Below are positions 10,302-23,825 of a DNA stretch of 64,000 bases, in pieces; within the stretch, counting starts at the first letter, position 1, and the number at the start of each line of letters is the position of its first letter. Where the stretch lies: contig JAXBDG010000003.1 in NCBI GenBank assembly GCA_036320915.1, forward strand, positions 1,364,001-1,428,000. Reading direction: 5' to 3'. The notes under the pieces were generated by a model. The model had not been told where the DNA came from. It made no database searches and worked only from the letters and a program-made list of their open reading frames with translations. The position numbers and the translations under genes are program-made. Origin of the DNA: Linnemannia elongata (lineage: Eukaryota > Mortierellomycota > Mortierellomycetes > Mortierellales > Mortierellaceae).

Positions 10302-13300
10302 CTAGTACACTTCCACGTCAAGAATCTCCTTCGCAAGGCCGTCAATAAACGTCTGGTCCGTACACTTCATCTCAACCTCAATCGTCTTCGACCCGCTTCC
10401 GTCCGTGTCCGCTCCCTTGTTCACCTTGATCAGGCCCGCAACCTGGTATCCCTGCCAGCTCTGACCAAAGAAACTGGCCGCACCATCAACAACCTCCACC
10501 ACATGAGTATGTGTCACCTCCTTCGTAATCTTCTCCACCGCGTCCCAAAACACCTCATCCTGTCCCGTCGTACCCGATGACAACGTCACCGTCGCCGATC
10601 CTGTTGCCGAAAACGCCTCGAGCTGCTCTGTCAAGATCTTGGAGAAATCTGCTCCTGTCAACCGGGGGATCGCCAGCATAAAGCTTGAAGGAGGAACCGC
10701 AAAGTTGTACTCGATCGACTCTTCGTGGCCATTGACCTCATAGAACAGCGTGCCCATCACCCGAAGTTCATACCGGACGCGGCCCAGAATTAACAGATCC
10801 ATCGTCATACTGGCAGAGCTCTGGGGTTCAATCGACGACGTCGAAAGTCTTACGCTATCTTCGCCGGCCTGAGCGCCCCCCAAACGAACATCAAACGAAT
10901 CCGCCAAGGTTGCACGGATCGATGAAATAGACTCCGTCAGGTTGCGATTATGCACCTTGAACTGGATTGACACCGTTGGCTCACTCTCGGGCTCAGAGCC
11001 CGGTGCCGTAGGCGCATCCAAGCTGACCTGAGCAAGCGCAATATCATACGTCTGCAACAATAGATTAACAATATCCTTCGTTAGAATCTCGATGAAAAAG
11101 AGAAGCAATAAAATACACTGCAAACAAAAAGAGGAACTTACAAGAGCAATGTTGTCGTCAAGAGCAAGTTCGATGTTGGATCGCTCAGGGAAAGCAACGA
11201 TGACAGGGGCCTTGGGGGTCTTCTTGGAAGTCGTGCTGCTCTTGGTAGTAGAGCTCTTCTTGGTCTTGGAGCTAGACTTGCTGGACTTCTTGGACTTGGG
11301 CTCCTCGGGAACAGCAGCGACCTCCACAAGGGCTGGTGGCTCAACGGAGCGGGGTCTCTCAGGAGTAGGAGACTTTGCAACCACAGGGGCCTCAAGAGTA
11401 ATTAGTGGCTCCTCCTTGGTCTTTGACTTCTTGGAGCTCTTCTTCTTTTTCTTCTCCTCCTCACCCGCACCAGTCGATTCCTTCTTGGACTTCTTCGACT
11501 TCTTGGACTCTTTCTTGGCCTGCAAGGCTTCGACGCGACGGCGCTGAGCAAGCTCATCCTCATACTGACGAACCTCCTCTGGCTTCATGTAAGGCTTGGC
11601 GCGAGGAAGGTGCTCATCCTCTCCAACGGGGACAGAGAGATCAACATCGTGAAGGGCAGAGTTGTCCTGATCCAAAATTCCTCGGCCATTCGATCCAATG
11701 AATCCACCACGGCCCTGTGCCTTCTTGCTGCTCTCGTCCTCACTAGCCGATAAGGTGGCATCCTCAGGCATCTCCTCGACCGCAAACTCGACAGGGATGA
11801 CGGGTGGCGACCTAGACCGCTCGCGTCTCTTAGACTTCTTCTTTGAAGACTTGTCCTTCTTACGCATCACAATGGGCTTGGCGAAACCATCCATGCTCAA
11901 CTGAACAATCGGGATCGAGTCAACATCCAGATCATCCTGGCTCTTCTTCTGGCTCTTGGGAGAGTCGCCTCCTCCTCCAATGTAGTAAGGATCGTGCTTC
12001 TGGCGCTCGCGTCTCTCGGCCTTGCGCTTAGCCTTGGCCTCGGCACTCTCCTTGGTATCTTCCTGGTCGCGACCCTTCTTACCCTTCTTCTTTGACTTTC
12101 CAGATACTGCCTCCTCACCCCAGCGAGATGGGCGCTCGTTCAAGAAGTCGTCATCGTCCGACGACTCGGGCTCCTGCTCGGGCACGGGCTCGTGGATCCA
12201 CGACTCCAAGTCCAGACCCTCGGGAACGGGAACCTTCTTCTGGGCCTTGGGCGCAACTGGGTTAAGCTCCTGGTTGAAAAAGAGAGGGTAAAGGGATCCG
12301 AGAACAGCTGGGGGCTTCGGCATCGTAGGTGCAAACGAGATCGAGTTGGCTATCTTGAGTGGGGTCCTGGGTACATGCTCGGCGATAATATCCAGAATGA
12401 CAGAGATGTTGGATGCTCTCTCCTGAACTTCCAGATCAGGGCTGCGGCTGAACATGTCCTTGATGCCATCGCGAAGGAGATCGACCATCTCGACAAGAGA
12501 CTGTCTCGCCTCCTCGTTCCATGAGTATTGCAGACTGTTCATCCAGTATGCAAAGATTTTGAGCATGGTCTGCAAGTAGGTCGCCTGAATAGCAGGGTCC
12601 AGCTTCGCAGTCGATTTTTGTGCCAAGAGCTCCAAGGCAGTTTCGGGATTCTCAAGCAATGCACAGTACTCTCCGGTCAACCATGCAGCAGCGAGGAGAA
12701 CCATCGAGTTGGAGTCCTCAGTACGAGTTGGCTCTGTCAGCTTCTTGTCCGCCAACAGGCGCATCTATATTCAATAACATTAAGAAGCTTTGTGTTAACT
12801 CGACCTTTCGAATATATCAGCAAACAACCTGAATAATGTCACATTATGAGCAAGTTAACTTACCATCAGTTGAACAGTGTAGGATCGGGCACTCTTGACA
12901 CGGACACCGACATCCATGAACTGTTGCATGAGTGACTCTCCGACGTTCACTCCAGCAATATTTGTCAAGTCGGAAAGTACGGCAAGGTACCATTCAAAAT
13001 TGGTAATGTTGGCGTACGAGTTTTGAGAGCAGATGAAGATAATCCTGCGAATAATGTCGGCACGGTAGGTGGGGTCCATCAGAGCGGCTGTAGCGGCACC
13101 GTTGTTGAGTGACGAGGGAGTAGTAACGTCGTTTTCGTTGATAGGCAGCAAGTGTGAGATCAGACGCTTCACAATCTCGGTCAAGTTTTTCTTGTTAGCC
13201 ATTCCTACAATCAGATCCAAAGTCCTCATGCGGATCGAAATATCGGGGTCGTCGATACACTTGAGAATAATGTCCTTGTGCTCCGCCACGAGGTGAGGGT

Positions 13301-14855
13301 GACTTGGCAGAATCTTGGTCAATGCCAACAATCCAATATACTTCACTATTGGCGTGAACAAGAAGATGTAAGTAAGTAATTTCGGATAAATTGAACAACT
13401 GCGGTGGCAACGATAAAGGATGCAAGCCACGTACGGTTTTGGTCAGGGTCCTCCAAGAAGGTACGGAGCTTAGTGACACAGGTTGCGGCGAGCATGTTGG
13501 CGCTTTCGGCATTGCTTCCTGACCCAGTTGTGGCCAACATTCCTCCTGCAATGACAGTGTGAATACACTCGTATAAGAGCGACATGGCAGGTGTTGTTTG
13601 AATAAGAGTCGTGATGGGTGGGAGCAGTTTCTTTGTCAACCTAGGCTCATAGGGCGTCAAGGCCGCAAACTGAAAGAGACGATTTGGTAAGTTAGCGCTG
13701 ACGTTTTGAAATCTTGATGAGCCACAGGACTTTTAATAGCAATTGGGTGCAGCGAACATACCAACTTAATGATCTTGATAAGCATCCAGTTGTTAGACGA
13801 GGTTGTCAGAAGTTTGAAGAGCTGAGGCGCAAGGGAAAGATAGTTTTTGGGGTTCCTCCGGGCCAACTCGCAAATGACGTTCACGGCAGCAGAAACAACG
13901 GCTATTCAAAGATAAGTAGGTACGAATGTTAGCAGCACATCCATCTCAGATGAGGCGAGGCAATGATCACAAAGGCAAACAAAAGCTACATAGGGAGCAA
14001 AGACATACAAGGGTCAGGATCCTCCAGGCGGTCCTTCATCCGTGAAAACGAGAGACGAAGACCCTCAGGGTACTTGAGGAAGACCTTGTAAAGGACCAAG
14101 AGGACCTTCTTGCGAACAATAGGTCGCGAGTGGTTCAGCATGGCAACAAGATCCGCGCAGAGGTCGCGTGCAAGGTCCGGCGTGAGGATATGTGACAATC
14201 CATTGATGGCGATTCCGATTTCGCTTGCATTGGCAGACGCAAGATCCTAGAGTGCACGTTTTATCAAGAAATGTTGTCAACCTTATGGTTTCGAGTGAGG
14301 TGACTCCCTTTTGTGCCATATGTATGTGAATATTGTCCGTCGAATATCGGTACTCCGCTTCGCGTTTAAACCACAATACCTTCTTGATGAGATTAGTGGT
14401 CAGCATGAGCACATCCGTCTCTTGATTAAACGATTGAACGGCACCCAGATATCCGATTCCCTTGTAGAGAAACTTTGGCGACGACATGACCTCGACGACA
14501 TGGAAGGAAGCCCATGACATATCATAGCCCATCATTTGAAGCTATAAGCAGAGGGTACAATGGTTGTTGATAAGTACTCAGGCGAAATGTTCCTTATCCA
14601 TTGACTGTTCGCTGTGCTACACAGTGGTTCCTGAATGTCACTGATAAGTTTATGTGTGTATGCGTATATTTTATGCTGGCTTACATAAGTCAGTTTGGCG
14701 ATCGCCTGTGCCTTGAGGTCTGGGTCGTTGCGACGGAGCTCCAGGCGAATGTCTGCAATTTCCTTGGCAATGTAGCTCTGCTCATTCTTTTTGTTCTGAC
14801 GGATGCCACGAATCAGGTCCGTCAGGGAGTGAGCAAACAATCCGTTAATGTTCAT
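10302..14855 (-). CDS. AP-3 adaptor complex subunit delta
   Basis: Large subunit of the AP-3 coat, which sorts cargo from Golgi/endosomes to the vacuole. Eight exons on the minus strand: 14855-14685, 14541-14380, 14246-14009, 13901-13762, 13669-13435, 13345-12864, 12764-11142 and 11051-10302, giving 1266 aa. The N-terminal adaptin/HEAT trunk is clear: LTDLIRGIRQNKKNEQSYIA, TPDLARDLCADL, KVFLKYPEGLR, VICELARRNPKNYLSLAP, TNFEWYLAVLSDLTNIAG. The trunk is followed by a Lys/Ser/Glu-rich hinge (SKKSKKSKKES, KKSSKSSSKTKKSS) and an appendage-like C-terminus. Seven introns interrupt it; the last (11052-11141, 90 nt) is a multiple of three without a stop. Start chosen because the conserved adaptin opening follows the ATG within about 10 residues. 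Downstream of and co-oriented with RFC1, with 399 nt between them. Confidence 0.95.
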
Positions 14856-15254
14856 CCTGTGGTCCTATTCTTGTTACTGCCGTATTCGCGCGGATGTGTC
14901 GTAGGTTGGAGCTACTCGTGTTTTCTGCTTGCGTAAACCGAGAGGTGTGATGGGAAAGAATCTCTTTGCGGAGGCTGAGGGTGAGGTTGTCGTTTGAGAA
15001 AAAGCGAGCAAAAAAAATCGTCCTCCCGATGGTAGTTTTTGTATTGCGAAGACTGCCTCCTCGAACGGTAATAATGCGAGTAGTGGTTGTCGTGGAGGTG
15101 ATTGTGGTAGTTGAGGAGAGGGATGGAGGAAAGAGAAGTGGAAAGGGTGAATGGATGAGCGTGGCAACTTTTCGAAAAAGGCATCAATCATTGGTTAAGG
15201 GGCTTGCAAGATGAATCTTTTTCTTTTATGCGGAGATGCTGTAGATGAGAACGT
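14856..15254. other. Intergenic: AP-3 delta promoter and RFC1 3' flank
   Basis: About 400 nt, purine-rich as written and therefore CT-rich on the sense strand upstream of AP-3 delta. No TATA box or gene recognised. Confidence 0.6.
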
Positions 15255-18200
15255 TCAATTGCGACTACGAGACGACGTGGTGGCCTTGCCCTTGGACGCA
15301 GAACTGCTCTTGGCCGTTGCCTTACCCTTGGCGGCTGCCCCTTTGGCCTTCTTCTGCTTGATATTTTTATCCTTCTCTACACTCTCCTCCTCCGCATCCT
15401 CGGCAGCTTGATCCACCTCTTCCGGCACTTCAACATCGGGTTCTACAACATCTAAATTGTCCGGCGACTCCTCGCTTCCACCTCCACCGCCATTCGATCC
15501 TCGCCCCTTGGTCACCACCGTAGCCTTGAGATATGGCTGGGGATGGGATGTCGAGTTGTACTTGCGCGTAAACGCCGTCTTTACTTGCGTAGGGATCTTA
15601 TCCAACACGGCCTTGGCATCGTTTCGTCCAATACCCAGCTCGAGAATCGTGTCCCAGTCCTCCTTGCTTAGATAGTATTCGTCCATGAACTCAATGAGTC
15701 CCGGAACGGCATCCACACCCTCATCGATCAATGGCCGCGTCAAAGCTGGGAACAACGCAGGAATGTAATTCTGTCGAACCTCGTTCTTGTCACCAGAAAT
15801 CTTGAGGCGCATCCTGATCTGGACCTCCTTGACCAAACGACTGTACTTGGCTGACTTTGAGTACTGTCCAAGGTAGCTATTACACAGAAACATCGAGTAC
15901 AGTTAGTCAGTATGTATAAGCGGACATTAGTCGTCGCTCAAAACAGGTAACATGCTGTTACTAACCTTGGGAACTGCATCATGGGTCCATAGTTACCGCC
16001 TGAACCAGGACGCATGTTGCCGTGCACAAAGAATGCAGGGCGGACACACGAAAAGGCAGCGTGTGTGTTCATGAGAGACCAATGCTGTGCGCTCCTATTG
16101 AACGACAAAGACCAGAGTTTCCAAGCTATGGTCAGAAAGCAAAATATGAAACATGTTTGCATTGTTTGCTTGAATAATAAGTCAAACTTACCCGTGAATC
16201 ATACTGTCCACCAGATCAGCATCTGAAAGAGAGTCAGCTGCTTTGCTCATCAACTCCATAGTCTCAAGACTGTCTGGCGAGCCACCGGATTCAGCAGGAT
16301 TCATGCGGACATAGTTCTCCTGGATCATCAGGGGAGCCAGCTGGTAGTCGTTAAAGTACGTGTCAAACTTGTCTGCAAAGCTCAGCGCGCGATAGTTGGA
16401 GTTGACCAGCAATTGCTCAGCGATCTGGAAAGGGTTAAGTGCGACATATTTCTCGGACGCCTTGGACAATGCAGTACCCTCATCGTAATCCATGGTTTGT
16501 TTCGTCAAACTCCAGGTAGATAGCATGTTCAAAACCTGTCTGATATCCGATTGGGATCCGCTGACCAGCTTATCCAGAACATTGGCAGGAATCTGTCGAC
16601 CTTCTCTGTGAAGAATGCTCAGCAAGCGTGAGCGGACCTGGTTGACTTGCGGCCGCTGGAATCGCATATCGAAGCACGAGTTGACGAGCGAGCGGACCTT
16701 GGGCGATTGGCGGTCGTTGCAGATACAGATGATCGGAACCTATTCGACGTGCGATGCAAAGTCTTAACTTACGGCTCACATATTCCCTCGTAAATATTTG
16801 GCGAAAGTTCAGTAGAGATGCTAAAACTTACCTGAGTCTTCTTGATGAAAGCAATCATCTGAGCCACACCGCCGCGATCGCCTCCGGCCATTCCATCGAC
16901 TTCGTCCATGATGATGAGCTGCTTCTTGGCCATCGATGGTGCCTTATGATCGACCTCTTTCTATAATTGACAAACGGTATATATTAGGAGCTGAGAACAG
17001 ATTTTACAGATGTAATCCTCCACCGCTTGCCATGAGTAAATGGAACCTACTCCTTTGCCCTGAGAGTTGTTTCCGCTCAGGAAGTATCCGCCAAGTGATT
17101 GGTTATCCAAGAGATCGCGAACATCGGCCTAATTAACACGTTTTCAAGAGTGAAGGAAGTTCAAAATTAGAAGTGTGTGTGTGTGTGTGTGTGCATCGAA
17201 TGCACTTGTGAACGAAGAAGTTAACGACAGATTTCAAAAACTTACATCGAGTGACTTCTTGCTGCGAGTGTCACTGGCGTTGAACTCTACAATGTTGTAT
17301 CCCAGCGACTCTCCCACCAAATGGGCAGCAGATGTCTTTCCAACACCAGGAGGACCTGAAATCAAGACCGCGCGGAAAGTGCCAGACTTGTCCGCATTAT
17401 CCTTCTTGAAGTCCAATTTATAGTTATCATCCCTAACAGCAGACAAAATTATCACTTTTAGTGTCTAATCCACCATATACCATCCATAACAAGCAATGCT
17501 CAAGTTGATGTCAGTCACTGTGTCGAGACTCACCAGTTCTCGAGCCATCTCACAAGTTTTTGAACTCCAGCGTTGTTACCGCAAAGGTCCTTGATCTGCT
17601 TCGGCCGATACTTGGAAGTCCAAAGTTCTGTTTCTGCCGGCCTATTATTCACAAAGTAAATGGTTATCGGTCAGATGAAGATCCCGCTGGCACTGATCCG
17701 CAACGCGCCATAATCAAACTCTTAGCAACGTAGACTCATGACTTACTTGTTGTCATCGATGACAGGAGCCTTCGATTCAGACTTGACAGATTTGACGGTC
17801 GGGGGTTCACTGGCTGCTGCCTTGGAAGAAGACGATGAGGACTTTGTCTCAACAGCCTCAGCCTTCACCTTGGTCGAGCTGCTGCTGCTGGTAGTGGTGG
17901 TTTTTGCTGTGGCCTTGGGCTTTGACTTAATAATTTCGCCATCCTCAGTTCTGGCAGGAGATGTGCGGATCAAATCCAGGAACTCGTCTTCGTCCAAAGT
18001 CTTGATCTTTAACTTTTTGACCTTATCCAGCTTGGACTGTCCTGCATCGTCTCCAACAACCACGTATGAGGTCTTCCCACTTGGTGAGCCAGTCACTCTT
18101 CCTGAATACCTCTTGACAAGATCTGTGGCATCCTCGCGAGTAATCGAGCTCAGCTCTCCAGTAAACACAAACGTCAAGCCCTATTTACATAAATTGAAAA

Positions 18201-19654
18201 GGCGTTAGCAATTGGCGAGCAACCGCTGTGTCCATGAGGTTAAGCATGAGATAGGCCATACCGCTAGACAGTTATCCTCTCCCTTGGGAATCTCCTTGGA
18301 TCCGAGTGCAGAAGGTCCAGCTTTGTTCTTGTGTGCCCAGAAGCTATGGTTTGAAATTATTTTGTTAGCTGTCCGATCTCACACTTAAAGTTCCACAACC
18401 AAAATGAAATGAATATCGAAGTGTTCAGGCTTACTTGAATTTGGCTTTGGGCTTCTCTTCAGGCTCGTCAACATCCATGGCGTCGTCTTCCTTTGGCTTC
18501 TTGGGAGTTGATTTCTGTCTTTTCGTAGGCTTTGAGACGACCTCGTCGTCCTCGTCATCCTCGTAGTCATCATTAGTGGAACCCCTGCGCTTCTTTGGTG
18601 ACGATATAGCTGCCGCGGCCCTCTTGTTTGATGGAGGAGGGGATGCAGGTGTCTCGACTTTGGTCCTTGCTGGCGGCGCTGTCCTCGATTTTGGCTGAGG
18701 GAGCACTTCGACCTCACTGTCATCGGAAAAGTAATCGTCGTCGTTCGCCTTTTTTGTCCGCTTCCCAGGAGGTTGAGGTTTGGCCGGTTCGACGGATGCC
18801 TTGGTTTCCTTGACCGATTCCTTTTTGGCTTCCTTCTCGACGGGTTTAGACGGTGATGGTGCTGAAACTGATCGTGTGGTTGATGTCGTGGTTGTTGCTG
18901 GTTGGGACTTCTTGGCTTTGGAAGAAGCAAAAAACGCTTTGGGATCTACAGGTTCCTCCACGATCTCCCTCCTATCAAACCGATGGTAAATAACGTGATC
19001 GTTAGGTATTGGTCCTTTGCGACTGTACGCATTCATATCAAAACTGATACGATTGATCGTTACTTTGCTGGCGCTGGCTTTGAAGGTGTGGCGGCGGCAA
19101 AGTGCTTCGATTTACTATTGCAGTCAACAGTGGGAGGTGTGTTTGTCGTTAGCCTGTCGTCTTTTATCCCGTTCCGCTGAGAGTCAATATCATCGCCCGT
19201 TTCTCCTCTGTTGTGCTCACATACACTAACACGACTTCATCCTGTTCGTCGTCTTCATCCGAATCTATGTATGACAAGGGTCGGAGACAAAAATATGTTA
19301 GAGTCCATTACTGTACTGATATCACCATGAACACTGCAAAGCGGTACTCGATAAGCGAAGCAGTTTGTGCTTACCATGAATAATGGTCTTTTTGCGTGCA
19401 GAAGTGCGTTTCTTCTCTGGCTCCTGTAACGTATATTGTATAAGGGCGGGAGAGGCCAAGAAAATTTGGTGGCAAAATAGGACAACAGATGCAGAAAACA
19501 AAGGGTGAGTGGACGCACACAATATATTATAGGACGTGGGTTCATGGTGAGAGGTACGACAACTTTTTTTGGCTCGTGTGCATACCGGCTCGGCTGCTGG
19601 CGCGCTTGCAGCCTTTGGCTTTGGTTTAGCCGAAAAGTAGTTTCTCAAATCCAT
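15255..19654 (-). CDS. RFC1: Replication factor C large subunit (RFC1)
   Basis: Large subunit of the clamp loader that opens and loads PCNA at primer ends during DNA replication and repair; nuclear. Fourteen exons on the minus strand: 19654-19586, 19423-19375, 19264-19231, 19114-19064, 19022-18435, 18343-18262, 18180-17747, 17641-17534, 17432-17246, 17128-17051, 16960-16832, 16739-16192, 16094-15966 and 15876-15255; about 1035 aa with the frame kept throughout. It opens MDLRNYFSAKPKPK, which fits a PCNA-interacting (PIP-like) N-terminus. A charged low-complexity region follows, then GSKEIPKGEDNCLA and a BRCT domain (exon 7). The AAA+ module has Walker A GPPGVGKTSAAH (exon 9), Walker B IIMDEVDGM (exon 11) and ICNDRQSPKVRSL (exon 12). 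The RFC1 C-terminal domain (RQNYIPALFPALTRPL) ends in a basic tail. Diverges from the PPCDC gene over 424 nt. Confidence 0.95.
17173..17193. repeat. (GT)n microsatellite in RFC1 intron 9
   Basis: About ten GT units between exons 9 and 10 of RFC1. Confidence 0.8.
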
Positions 19655-20078
19655 CCTGAAATCAACCTTGAAAGGAGTGTAGGTGTAAAGTTGGACGGGT
19701 GTGAATTCTTCTGTTGCGAGTCAGAACCCTTTGTTTTCTTCGGAAGTAACGCACGAATTGGGTTGGAAAGGCTGATGACTGGTCGTGTTGTCGATGAGGC
19801 GTGTTTGTGAAGTGTGGAGTCGAACGGATGTCTCCTGGTGATGTCAAGGAGGAGTGTTGACAAGAGAGAGGAGAAAAAAGAACCCTGTTGTGATCACGCT
19901 ATTTGAAAAAACACTCGCAGAAAAAAAAAGCGCGTTTGGCAAGTATGCAGTCACATTCATAAAACTGAGCTCGTACTTTACTAAGCATTCCATCCCTCTC
20001 GGCATTGCTCCTTTCCCATTCCTCACATACCCCCTTCGACATCACCCACACACTGACACAATTCTTATACCTCCAGTC
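19655..20078. promoter_or_regulatory. Divergent promoter region of RFC1 and PPCDC genes
   Basis: The two genes start 424 nt apart on opposite strands, so both promoters must lie here. No TATA box is obvious. The half next to PPCDC is pyrimidine-rich (about 19990-20045). No other gene is seen. Confidence 0.55.
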
Positions 20079-21179
20079 ATGAACCCTTCAACAGATACGG
20101 ACCTCCATGCCAAGAAGAGGATCCTTATCGGCGCTACTGGAAGTGTGGCCAGCGTGAAAATCCCGCTTATTGTCAAGACATTGATCGAAGTACGGACTGG
20201 CCTATGAACTTGACCTCGGCCTTTTATTCTCGATCCTGTCAAGCAATGAACGGCGCTAGCATAGGACGTACTCACCATTACACACTACATTTATATCTCT
20301 GGATTTGTGTTGTTCCTTTCTTAGGAAGTAGGGCATCTTGTCGAGATCAAGGTCGTTGCCACCACCGCTGCGCTTCATTTCTTTGATCCCAAGGATGTCC
20401 TCGCCGAGGTGCTGACCGACAAAGACGAGTGGAATGTAAGATCCTTGTGCCGTTGTGCTCCGTCTCTTGGATGTGGTCTTTTGAGGTATAACGATATGAT
20501 ATCTGACGTCCCTTCCTCGTTGTTCACATAGGCATGGAGCAAGATGTTAGATCCAGTCATGCACATCGATGTGAGGCGACCGACTTGCTACTTTCACGTT
20601 TTGAGAGTCAAACTTGTTCATTCAAGCACACTGGAGTGGCCGCTTACAAATCACCTTTCAATTTTCTTACATAGCTACGCAACTGGGCAGACATGTTTAT
20701 TATCTGCCCGTTGGACGCAAATACTCTGGCTAAGCTGGCACAAGGTCTTTGCGATAATCTGATCGTAAGTATTATATCTAGCCTCCCAAAGGTATGAAGA
20801 ACACAAACAAAAGGAAGAGTGAGACTGACTTGTGTTTACATGGACAAATAGACATGTATCTTGCGTGCTTGGGATGAGAACCGGCCGGTAATTGTGTGTC
20901 CAGCAATGAACACCAACATGTGGAACCACAAATTTACAGCAATTCACCTCGCAACCTTGACAGATGTCCTTAACTACCGTGTGGTCCCTCCTATCAGCAA
21001 ACTACTCGCTTGTGGCGATCTCGGTAAGTCTTGATTTTCAATGTTTGCCACCAATGAATCCGCGATGCCTTGTGTATTGACTGTATCTATCTTGTTTGCA
21101 TGCTGTAGGTGTTGGTGCGATGGCAGAGTACCATACAATTGTCGAAGAGATCAAGAAGGAGGCTGGCATCTCGCTTTAA
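20079..21179 (+). CDS. Phosphopantothenoylcysteine decarboxylase (PPCDC/Hal3 family)
   Basis: Flavoprotein that decarboxylates 4'-phosphopantothenoylcysteine to phosphopantetheine in coenzyme A synthesis. Six exons: 20079-20189, 20325-20435, 20532-20570, 20675-20764, 20852-21023 and 21109-21179, giving 197 aa, the size of a stand-alone enzyme and not the long regulatory Hal3 form. Family marks: KRILIGATGSVASVK (FMN-binding start), TTAALHFF with the conserved His, NWADMFIICPLDANTLAK, CPAMNTNMW (substrate-recognition PxMNxxMW), and LLACGDLGVGAM with the catalytic Cys of the flap. All key residues are present, so it should be active, probably as a homotrimer as is known for the family. Exon 3 is only 39 nt. 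A polyadenylation hexamer AATAAA lies about 35 nt after the stop. Confidence 0.94.
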
Positions 21180-21213
21180 ACAACTCGTGGTGCGAACGAG
21201 ACCAGAAAGCCTA

Positions 21214-21219
21214 AATAAA
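21214..21219 (+). terminator. Polyadenylation signal of the PPCDC gene
   Basis: AATAAA starting 35 nt downstream of the TAA stop, on the sense strand. Confidence 0.5.
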
Positions 21220-21878
21220 CTAGCGATTTTTTTACTCGACGCGACCAAAAACTGAGGGGTTGCGTGAGTGGCTGAGACAGGGGTGGGTGTCCAATGCAGA
21301 CCAGCCTAGGGATGACGGCGATGGGACTGGAAGAGCAAAAAACGAGCGGACGCCGTTTTGTTCAGACTTCAGACATAAAAGGCGGAAAAGGAGGCGAGAT
21401 TCGATAGCGAGCAAAAGTGTGGGGTAAAGTGCTTGAAGCGATTTCTCAGCAAACATCGCAGGTCGGCAAAGGTTCAAATCCCGAACTAAGCCCATTGAGT
21501 GCGAGTGGGCCATGACGAACTTGGCAGGTTCCATATGAGCAGTCTATTCTGAGTGAGGAGAGAGACCTGCCATCTTTAATTACCTAGGGGGGTAGAGGGT
21601 AAGATGAGGCAGGTACAGTCTTATCATGTCCAGGCCTGTGTACAGCGGAGGGATCGGGAACTTGTGCACGGTTTTGGGGGGGAGGGTGTGAGAAAAGATC
21701 GACTATGAAAGCAGCCACGGTCAGGAATTCGGTTCTCATGAAGGAGATATAAAAAAAACGTTTTTGTCTGTGTGGCTGCATATGAGTAACGTTCTCATCA
21801 CCTTCCTCCCTTCCCTCCTTAAGAACCACGTTTTTTATGCTAACAAGGAGAAGGAGAAGAAGGAGGAGAAGGAGAAGG

Positions 21879-21916
<38 letters not shown>

Positions 21917-23825
21917 CACCCTGCCCACAGGCATTCCCCACGCTCAAGTCCCCCTTCTTCGTGAATGATCGCACATATATGATTTCCCATCAATTTTCTA
22001 TAGTGGTTTATTTGTGCCAGAGAGAGCAGAGATGGTGAAATGAGATCTTCTGCCACGGGAACAGGTTGCCATTGGCTAACACTGAAAACAAACGGTCAAA
22101 AGGGCCGATTGAACTTGTTCAGCTGAACTCTAATCCGCAACCAACTTCCCCAGACTTTTTCTCCTCTTCCTTCTTTCTTTCTTTCTTGTGCCTGTTCTAG
22201 TTTTTGTTGTCTCTGACGTTGGGTGCCATCAAACGACCATGCTTTTATCCTTGTGTCCACCCTCACTAAAGGAAAGGAAGAACCAATAGAAGAGGGCAAT
22301 GAACGAAGAGCTTATAGTTGTTTATGTAGGGTACCATGTTCACTTGTGTGGTTAAATGCACCCAGGAGCGGCAGAAAGGGTACGCTTCGGCTCAGGCACC
22401 ACAATGGAAGCATAAACACATCTGCAACATCTTGTTCTGTTTGCTCCGTGGGCAAAGAGGTACAGAGGTAAAAGAGCCTGAAAGAATGTCACCGAAGCTA
22501 TTGACAAGAGCGAGCATTCTTTCCAAGATGGACGACTGAACGATAGTGGATGTGAACGAGCTTCTCAGGAACAGGTTCGCCAAACACTGAAACGCCAACA
22601 GAAGGAAAGAAAGGAAGAAAATATGCGTGGGGGAAACTAATCAATTTTCCCACACTCGACGCACGGTTTCTCATTTCCTTTCACATCTCTTTTCTTCCTC
22701 ACCCCCTCTTCTTGCTTCTTTTTTTCCGTGCTGTACTTGTTTCTGCCACTTAACAGATTCAAAGAGAGCAATTGCGCACAAAGAGGGAGTATAAACACGA
22801 CGTTGCACGGTCGTGTGTGGAAAAATAGCGTGGGGAAGTGATTGACAGAAACATTCTTCAAGCACACACTCTCCACTTTCAATGAGCAGGAAAAAGGTTA
22901 TGCTGGAAAAGCAGGGGACGTAGAAGAAATGAGGGAGTCGTGGTTGACAATAATAACAAAGGCATGAAAACTTGATTGGCAAGGGGAGGAAGGAATGGTT
23001 ATTGTATGTCTGTGCAACGGCAAAACAAAAAAAAAAAAAAGACATGTCCTTCGTGGTCATTGATACCGCCATTCATGACTGCGGATTGGAACTGGGGAAT
23101 TGGAGACAGGACACGCACGCAACTTATCGTTCGTTTTTTATTAGCTGGAGGCTGGGATAGAAGGAAGTTGACCTGGAGCATTAGAGCAGGATGTAAACCC
23201 CGAAGAGACACAGGGGTAGAAGTGGTAGGGTGTTTCCGGGTAGGGATGGGATTGGGCAAGAATAGATATTAAATACCATTTCTGGCGCCAGGAAGGATAT
23301 ACAACGTAATCGCGGGAAAATGGTGCAGGACAAGGTGCCATTTGTACCCATCGCATCAGCATATTGGCTCATATTCACACTGCCCACTCTTGAAAAGAAG
23401 AAGAAGAAGGAGAAGAAGAGAAGAAGGCGAGGGAATAAAACACTAAGAGAAACCAAGCTCTCATTTCCAAAGCATGCCCCGACTTTTGGACTGAAGGAGA
23501 GTGATAGAAACTTGTTCATCAACTGACTGACTAGGTACGAATCAATCGATCAGATAATAAAAAAAAAAATGAGCGAGCGAGCAAAAGCGGGATGGATACT
23601 TGAAGAGTACATGTCGAAGTACTCTGTCTGTCCCACAATGAACGTTCAAACGAACGGGTTTCCGTTCTCCGGACTCTTTTTTTATAAAAAAAAAAAATGA
23701 GATTTCGCACCATTGAAAGTGAACGTGCCAAAGTGTTCAATTGAGGGGATTGGCCAGAGTGGGGATGGCACAGTGGGGAGAGCAGAATATGGAGAAGGGG
23801 GGAAATGGAGAAGAGAACAAATTGA

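Noticed and set aside
21232..21534. 100-codon minus-strand open frame after the PPCDC gene
   Set aside because: It overlaps the tRNA-like spot, has no recognisable domain and no clear promoter. It reads like a chance frame.
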